This document shows positions 59,164 through 64,000 of a stretch of 64,000 bases of DNA, piece by piece. Each line of letters starts with the position of its first letter. The stretch's first letter is position 1. This stretch comes from Bosea vaviloviae. GTDB lineage: Bacteria > Pseudomonadota > Alphaproteobacteria > Rhizobiales > Beijerinckiaceae. The notes under the pieces were generated by a model. It was not told where the DNA came from. It was given only the letters and a program-made list of their open reading frames with translations, and made no database searches. Made by a program: the position numbers and the translations under genes. The stretch is from positions 2,471,001 to 2,535,000 of the forward strand of contig NZ_CP017147.1 of assembly GCF_001741865.1 (NCBI RefSeq). The letters are read 5' to 3'.

Positions 59164-60951
59164 ATGAGCTACCGCGCCCCGGTCGAGGACATCATCGCCA
59201 CCTTGCGCCATGTCGCCGGCCTCGACGGGCTGATCGCGGAGGGCCTCGCGCCGGAGCTCGAAGGCGGCCTCACCGAGGCCGTGCTGGAGGAGGCGGCGAA
59301 ATTCGCCGCAGACGTGATCGCCCCGCTCAACCGCGTCGGCGACACCCATGGCTCGACCCTGAAGGACGGCGTCGTCACCACGCCGCCGGGCTGGAAGGAA
59401 GCCTACAAGGCCTGGGCGGAAGCCGGCTGGAACGCCCTTCCGGGCCCGGAGGTCTATGGCGGCCAGGCCCTGCCGACGCTGCTGCAATCGGCCTGCACCG
59501 AGATGTGGAACTCGGCTTCGCTGGCCTTCGCGCTCGGACCGCTGCTGACGATCGGCGCGATCGAGGCCGTTCACGCCCATGGCTCCGACCATCTCAAGCA
59601 GACCTATCTGGCGAAACTCGTCTCGGGCGAGTGGATGGGAACGATGAACCTGACCGAGCCGCAGGCGGGCTCCGATCTGAATGCGCTGCGCTCCAAGGCC
59701 GAGCGCGCCGGCGACGGCACCTACCGCATCACCGGCCAGAAGATCTTCATCACCTATGGCGAGCATGGGATGACGGAGAACATCATCCATCTCGTCCTCG
59801 CCCGCCTGCCCGACGCCCCTCCCGGCACGCGCGGCATCTCGCTCTTCCTGGTGCCGAAATACCTCGTCAATGCCGATGGAACGCTTGGCGCCCATAACGA
59901 CCTGCGCTGCTCCGGCATCGAGCACAAGCTCGGCATCCACGCCTCGCCGACCTGCTCCATGGCCTATGGCGATAAGGATGGCGCGATCGGCTGGCTGATC
60001 GGCGAGGAGAATCGCGGCCTCGCCTGCATGTTCACGATGATGAACAACGCCCGCCTCAACGTCGCACTGCAGGGCGTCGCCATTGCCGAGCGCGCCTATC
60101 AGCAGGCGCTCGCCTTTGCCGGTGAGCGCCGCCAGGGCACGGCGCTCGACGCGCCCAAGGGCTCGGCCAAGGGCTCGGCAATGAGCCCGATCATCGTGCA
60201 TCCCGATGTCCGCCGCATGCTGCTGGACATGCGCGCCAAGACTCAGGCCGCCCGCGCCATCTCCTATATGGTCGCCGCAGCGCTCGACCGTAGCCATCGC
60301 GAGACCGACGAGACCAGGCGCAAGGCTGCCAGCGAGCGTGCCGCGATCCTCACCCCCGTCGCCAAGGCCTATGCCACCGATATCGGCATCGATGTCGCCT
60401 CGACCGGCGTGCAGATCCATGGCGGCATGGGCTTCATCGAGGAGACCGGCGCCGCCCAGCATCTGCGTGACGCCCGCATCTGCACGATCTATGAGGGCAC
60501 CAACGGCATCCAGGCGATCGACCTCGTGCTGCGCAAGCTGCCGCTCTCCGGCGGCGAGGCGGTCAAGGCGCTGATCAGCGAGATGCGCGGCGTGGCCGGC
60601 GAGGTCGAGGGCGCCAACACGCCGGGCTTCGGCCATAGCGCAGCCCGGCTGAAGGCCGCGATCGATGCCCTGGAGCGCGCCACCGACTGGATGTTGGCGA
60701 CGATGGGCGCCAAGCCGGGCGAGGCGCTCGCCGGTGCGACGCCCTATCTCAAGCTCTTCGCTGTGGCGCAGGGCGGCACCGGCCTCGCCAGGAAGGCGCT
60801 CGCCATGCGCTCCGAGGAGAACGGCGCGGCGGCGCTCGCCACGGCCCGCTTCTTCGCCGAACATATCGTCACCGAGGCCCCGGCGCTGGAATTGGCGGTG
60901 ACGGAAGGCGCCGGCGCGGTCGAGGACGCCGACGCGGTCTTCGCGGCGTGA
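59164..60951 (+). CDS. Acyl-CoA dehydrogenase, DmdC-like (3-methylthiopropanoyl-CoA dehydrogenase family)
   Basis: A 595-residue FAD enzyme, longer than typical acyl-CoA dehydrogenases because of an extra C-terminal domain, as in DmdC. EMWNSASLAFALGPLLTIGA and GTMNLTEPQAGSDLNALRSK (flavin site), GQKIFITYGEHGMTENIIHL, QIHGGMGFIEETGAAQHLRD and IYEGTNGIQAIDLVLRKL (catalytic Glu) are visible. The start at 59164 is supported by AGGGAGAA five bases upstream; the frame opens at 59140. It oxidises an acyl-CoA in the cytoplasm; 3-methylthiopropanoyl-CoA is one candidate, but ordinary fatty acyl substrates are equally possible. Confidence 0.9.
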   Translation: MSYRAPVEDIIATLRHVAGLDGLIAEGLAPELEGGLTEAVLEEAAKFAADVIAPLNRVGDTHGSTLKDGVVTTPPGWKEAYKAWAEAGWNALPGPEVYGGQALPTLLQSACTEMWNSASLAFALGPLLTIGAIEAVHAHGSDHLKQTYLAKLVSGEWMGTMNLTEPQAGSDLNALRSKAERAGDGTYRITGQKIFITYGEHGMTENIIHLVLARLPDAPPGTRGISLFLVPKYLVNADGTLGAHNDLRCSGIEHKLGIHASPTCSMAYGDKDGAIGWLIGEENRGLACMFTMMNNARLNVALQGVAIAERAYQQALAFAGERRQGTALDAPKGSAKGSAMSPIIVHPDVRRMLLDMRAKTQAARAISYMVAAALDRSHRETDETRRKAASERAAILTPVAKAYATDIGIDVASTGVQIHGGMGFIEETGAAQHLRDARICTIYEGTNGIQAIDLVLRKLPLSGGEAVKALISEMRGVAGEVEGANTPGFGHSAARLKAAIDALERATDWMLATMGAKPGEALAGATPYLKLFAVAQGGTGLARKALAMRSEENGAAALATARFFAEHIVTEAPALELAVTEGAGAVEDADAVFAA

Positions 60952-60990
60952 GCCTCGGCACCGGAGCCCATGACCGGAGACCCGGAAGGA

Positions 60991-61043
60991 GGGGCGCGGG
61001 GAACCCTCTCCCGAGTGGGAGAGGGCAGGGTGAGGGCAGGCCC
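60991..61043. repeat. Half copy of the CTCTCCC composite repeat
   Basis: GGGGCGCGGGGAACCCTCTC then CCGAGTGGGAGAGGGCAGGG and TGAGGGCAGGCCC. Only the left arm is present; a REP-like unit follows directly at 61070. Confidence 0.75.
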
Positions 61044-61069
61044 ATGGACCAGTTGTGTGACGGCCTTGC

Positions 61070-61185
61070 CGTCATTGCGAGCGTAGCGAAGCAATCCAGG
61101 GGACGTAGAGCGAGCTCTCCTGGATTGCTTCGCGGAGCCTGTACTCGGGCTTGCCGAAGGCAAGACCCGGGTGCTCGCAATGACG
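61070..61185. repeat. REP-like palindrome, CGTCATTGCGAGC family, with inserted hairpin
   Basis: CGTCATTGCGAGCGTAGCG opens it and GGTGCTCGCAATGACG closes it. GGCTTGCCGAAGGCAAGACC inside is the insert seen inverted at 55998. Confidence 0.85.
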
Positions 61186-61208
61186 ATGGAATTGACGCTA
61201 GCGTTCGC

Positions 61209-62006
61209 TCAGCCGGAACTCGCTGGCTTGCGCACCCGCATATGCAGGAACAGCGGCGCGACGCGCGTATCCGCGAGATAGGGCTCACGCGCCGCGGTTT
61301 CGGCGTCGATCTGCGGTTCGTGCATGTGCTCGACGGCGAAGCCCGCCGCGATGATGAGATTGACCCATTCGCTCAGCGTGCGGTGGAAGCGCGGCACCTT
61401 GAACGGCTCGACCTTGGCCTTCTCGTGCTCGGGCGCGGCCCCGAAGCGCCAGGTCTCGATCTCGCCGTCGGTGGCGCGGAAATAGTCGCGAACCTCGATG
61501 CCCAGCACGGTCTTGTGCTCGTCGCGCAGCACCCGGCGGGAGGGCGTGGCGAAGCAGGGATGCAGGATCGAGAATTGCAAGAAGCCATCGGGCTTGAGCA
61601 CGCGGGCCGCCTCGGCCAGGACGCGGTCCTGATGCGGCATGTCCATCAGCGACATGAAGGCCGTCGTGAAATCGAAGCTGGCATCTGCGAAGGGCAGTTC
61701 CATGCCGTCGGCGAGGCGGTAGGTGATGCCGAGCGGTGCTGCGGCCTCGGCCTCCTGCGCATGACGGATGAAGGTGGGCGCGATATCGATGCCGGTCATC
61801 GCGGCGCCGGCTTTGGCGATCTGGCGCGTATTGGCGCCTTCGCCGCAGCCGATATCGAGACCCACGAATCCGGTGACGGAGGGCAGGTTGGCCATGAAGG
61901 CCGGCGTGTTCAGGGCGTCGCGGTACAAATCGTAGCCGGCGCGCGCATGGCGCGTCCAGGTTTCGGCATTGGCCTCCCAGCAGGCGGCAACCTCGCTCGC
62001 ATCCAT
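61209..62006 (-). CDS. Class I SAM-dependent methyltransferase
   Basis: A 265-residue methyltransferase. Motif I is GLDIGCGEGANTRQIAKAGA, followed by MTGIDIAPTFIRHAQEAE, then DASFDFTTAFMSLMDMP and EAARVLKPDGFLQFSILHPC. These match the UbiE/COQ5-like Methyltransf_11 group. The substrate is not evident; the C-terminal FHRTLSEWVNLIIAAGFAVE is common in small-molecule methylases. GAGG six bases before ATG 62006 supports this start. Confidence 0.88.
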   Translation of the reverse strand: MDASEVAACWEANAETWTRHARAGYDLYRDALNTPAFMANLPSVTGFVGLDIGCGEGANTRQIAKAGAAMTGIDIAPTFIRHAQEAEAAAPLGITYRLADGMELPFADASFDFTTAFMSLMDMPHQDRVLAEAARVLKPDGFLQFSILHPCFATPSRRVLRDEHKTVLGIEVRDYFRATDGEIETWRFGAAPEHEKAKVEPFKVPRFHRTLSEWVNLIIAAGFAVEHMHEPQIDAETAAREPYLADTRVAPLFLHMRVRKPASSG

Positions 62007-62136
62007 GATCGACCTCGTTTGCTCGGGGGAGGGGCTTCTAGCGTTGTTTGGGGCGTCGCGGAACTGCGTCGTCATTCCGGGGCGCCGCTCTCGGGTCCGA
62101 TCTTCGATCGGCCCAAGGATAAACACCGCAGCGAGC

Positions 62137-62395
62137 CCGGAACCCAGAAGCGCTGGTCGTGCAAGAGAGGCGCGGGGAACCCTCTCCCGGGTGGGAGAGG
62201 GCAGGGTGAGGGCAGGCCAGAAAACGTCAGGGCTCGGATACCTCGCTTAAGCGGCGGACATCGTCAGCTCAACTCGGCACCGTCCGGCCCTCACCCCTAC
62301 CCCTCTCCCACCCGGGAGAGGGGATCCCGCGCCCTCTTTTTCTTCGTTTGCAGTTTCGGGTTGCGAGCTCGACCCTTTGGGCCGCCTTGGAATGA
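62137..62395. repeat. Long composite repeat with inverted CTCTCCC arms, copy 2
   Basis: Near-identical to the element at 50398 over most of its length, including CCGGAACCCAGAAG, CTCGGATACCTCGCTTAAGC, CAACTCGGCACCGTCCGGCC and TCTTCGTTTGCAGT. It fills most of the 62007-62449 gap before the SDR pair. Confidence 0.88.
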
Positions 62396-62449
62396 CGCGC
62401 GTGATTTCATTCTGGCAATCCAGGCGGTGGATCGCCGGCGAGAGCGCAG

Positions 62450-63310
62450 ATGACGCTCACCCAACAGACAGTTCATCCGCTCGCAGGCCGCATCTGCCTC
62501 GTCGCGGGCGCCTCGCGCGGGCTTGGGCGCGGTATCGCCAGGGCGCTGGGCGAAGCCGGCGCGACCGTCATCGTCACCGGGCGTTCAAGCGAGGCCGGTC
62601 CCCGCACCGACCAGCGCCAGGAGACTTTTGAGGATACGGCGCGCGAGGTCGAGGCCGCCGGCGGCAAGGGCCATCCCTATCGCTGCGACCATATGCAGGA
62701 GCGCGAGGTCGATACGCTGGTCTCCTGGGCCTTGCGCCGCTTCGGCCGGCTCGACTGCGTGGTCGATGCCGTCTGGGGCGGCAATGAAGGCTATGATGGC
62801 GAGCGCTATCCCGATGGCTCGCAATTCGGCGCGCCGTTCTGGCGCAGGCCGGTGGCAAGGCTCGGCCAGAATTTCGAGAGCGGCGTCTATGCGCAGCTGC
62901 TGCTGGCGCGGGCGGTCGCGCCCGCCATGGTGCAGATGCGCAAAGGCCTGATCGTCACGGTCAGCTTCGACACGGCCGGCGGCTATCTCGGCGATGTCTT
63001 CTACGATCTCGCCAAGACGGCGATGAACCGTCTGACCCTGGCGATGGGCCATGAGCTCAAGCCTTTCGGCGTCACGGCGCTGGGCCTGTCTCCAGGTCAT
63101 GTCCTGACCGAGCGCGTCGCTGATGCCGGCATGGCGGAGGAGACGACCGAGAGCCCGCTCTATGCCGGCCGCGCGGTCGCGGCGCTTGCCGCTGATCCCG
63201 ATGTCGCCCGCCATGCCGGCCAGGTGCTGCATGTCGCCGATCTCGCCCGTGCCTATGGCTTCACCGATCGGGACGGTACGCAGCCGGACCGCTTCACCAT
63301 TCCAGCCTGA
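62450..63310 (+). CDS. Short-chain dehydrogenase/reductase (SDR family)
   Basis: A 286-residue SDR enzyme. The cofactor motif is ICLVAGASRGLGRGIARALG, and VIVTGRSSEAG follows. The catalytic Tyr-x3-Lys is FYDLAKTAMNRLTLAMGHEL (Tyr and Lys visible). A region of about 30 residues near WGGNEGYDGERYPDGSQFG is longer than in minimal SDRs. Substrate unknown. The next SDR gene starts 12 bp after the stop, so the two form one unit. Confidence 0.87.
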   Translation: MTLTQQTVHPLAGRICLVAGASRGLGRGIARALGEAGATVIVTGRSSEAGPRTDQRQETFEDTAREVEAAGGKGHPYRCDHMQEREVDTLVSWALRRFGRLDCVVDAVWGGNEGYDGERYPDGSQFGAPFWRRPVARLGQNFESGVYAQLLLARAVAPAMVQMRKGLIVTVSFDTAGGYLGDVFYDLAKTAMNRLTLAMGHELKPFGVTALGLSPGHVLTERVADAGMAEETTESPLYAGRAVAALAADPDVARHAGQVLHVADLARAYGFTDRDGTQPDRFTIPA

Positions 63311-63322
63311 GGGAGGTCAGTC

Positions 63323-64000
63323 ATGTCGCTCAAGAACTTGTCGCTCAAGAACAAGACGCTGTTCATCACCGGCGGCTCGCGCGGCATCGGGCTCGCCATC
63401 GCGCTCAAAGCCGCGCGCGACGGCGCCAATGTTACCATCGCCGCCAAGACGGCCGAGCCGCATCCCAAGCTCGTGGGCACGATCTATACCGCCGCCGCCG
63501 AGATCGAGGCGGCCGGTGGGCAATGCCTGCCGCTGATGGTCGATGTCCGCGACGAGGCGAGCGTGGCCGGCGCCATCGCCAAGACGGCGGAGCGCTTCGG
63601 CGGCATCGATATCGTCGTGAACAATGCCAGCGCGATCTCGCTGACCAACACGCAGATGACCGATATGAAGCGCTTCGATCTGATGCAGCAGATCAATACG
63701 CGCGGCACCTTCATGGTCTCGAAATACGCGATTCCCCATCTGGAGAAGGCGCAGAACCCGCATATCCTGATGCTCTCGCCGCCGCTCGACCTGGCGATGC
63801 GCTGGTTTGCGCCGCATCTGGCCTATTCGATCGCCAAATACGGCATGAGCCTGTGCGTGCTCGGCCTCGCCGGCGAGCTCGCGCCGAAGGGCATCGCGGT
63901 CAACGCGCTCTGGCCGCGCACGACGATCGCGACCGCCGCGGTGCAAAACCTGCTCGGCGGCGACAAGATGGTGCAGGCGAGCCGCACGCCGGAGATCCTC
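63323..64000 (+). CDS. SDR oxidoreductase, HSDL2-like, cut by the window end
   Basis: At least 226 residues of an SDR enzyme whose C-terminus is outside the window. The cofactor motif is LFITGGSRGIGLAIALKAAR. IAAKTAEPHPKLVGTIYTAA is typical of the HSDL2-like group. NNASAISLTNT and YSIAKYGMSLCVLGLAGELA carry the NNAS and Tyr-x3-Lys motifs, and ALWPRTTIATAA follows. GGGAGG lies seven bases before ATG 63323. The first ten residues are a duplicated MSLKNLSLKN caused by a 15-bp tandem repeat. It pairs with the preceding SDR. Confidence 0.88.
   Translation, partial: MSLKNLSLKNKTLFITGGSRGIGLAIALKAARDGANVTIAAKTAEPHPKLVGTIYTAAAEIEAAGGQCLPLMVDVRDEASVAGAIAKTAERFGGIDIVVNNASAISLTNTQMTDMKRFDLMQQINTRGTFMVSKYAIPHLEKAQNPHILMLSPPLDLAMRWFAPHLAYSIAKYGMSLCVLGLAGELAPKGIAVNALWPRTTIATAAVQNLLGGDKMVQASRTPEIL

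Noticed and set aside
59104..60864. Long open frame on the - strand opposite the acyl-CoA dehydrogenase gene
   Set aside because: Same reason: shadow of a real gene with complete motifs on the other strand.

Overview
The window reads as chromosomal DNA of a GC-rich alphaproteobacterium of the order Hyphomicrobiales (Rhizobiales), most like Bosea or a close relative. This rests on family content: a MucR-type regulator, DUF1491 and DUF2336 proteins, a DivJ/PleC-like kinase, paired DUF1254/DUF1214 proteins, a SleB-type cell wall hydrolase, and CtrA-type TTAA-N7-TTAA sites. The genus is an inference. I saw no rRNA, tRNA, prophage, insertion sequence or CRISPR array.

Layout. 1-5042: end of a haloacetate dehalogenase-like gene, a tartrate dehydrogenase, two tandem TerC-family membrane proteins, a phosphopantetheinyl transferase and an AzlCD exporter. 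5169-12675: class IV aminotransferase, MurJ flippase, polyprenyl-phosphate-type glycosyltransferase, ChbG/HpnK-type deacetylase, chemotaxis receptor and SodB. 12915-19761: an acidic-linker membrane protein, oligopeptidase B, MucR, an FAD amine oxidase with what looks like the wreck of an amino-acid ABC permease upstream, and a small lipoprotein. 19886-28188: an arabinoside locus with regulator, GH51 arabinofuranosidase and a complete Opp/Dpp-type ABC importer. 28521-30721: alanine dehydrogenase, its divergent Lrp-type regulator and SufE. 31410-35986: a small cell-cycle-flavoured block with a DivJ-like kinase and a DUF2336 protein, each preceded by a perfect CtrA-type site. 35983-41304: envelope proteins, PBP1A and a YcgN-type protein. 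41452-42111: AbrB/PIN toxin-antitoxin pair. 42409-47315: pyruvate phosphate dikinase, quinone oxidoreductase with a divergent ArsR regulator, HAD hydrolase. 47720-50238: a cold-shock/translation cluster (CspA, DEAD-box helicase, IF-1). 50815-64000: a repeat-motif secreted protein, SleB-type hydrolase, MFS transporter, AcuI-type reductase, isocyanide hydratase-like protein, LysR regulator, Sua5/TsaC, DmdC-like acyl-CoA dehydrogenase, methyltransferase and two SDR enzymes, the last cut by the window end.

Intergenic spaces carry at least four families of palindromic repeats that recur across the window: REP-like CGTCATTGCGAGC units, AGAGCAGGATC and AGAGCGTTTTC palindromes, and a composite repeat of about 150-260 bp with inverted CTCTCCC arms. 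The strongest points for follow-up are the two CtrA-type sites, the arabinoside importer built from peptide-type ABC parts, the permease remnant beside the FAD oxidase, the repeat families, and the MucR protein with incomplete zinc ligands. I did not find a clear, wholly new system.
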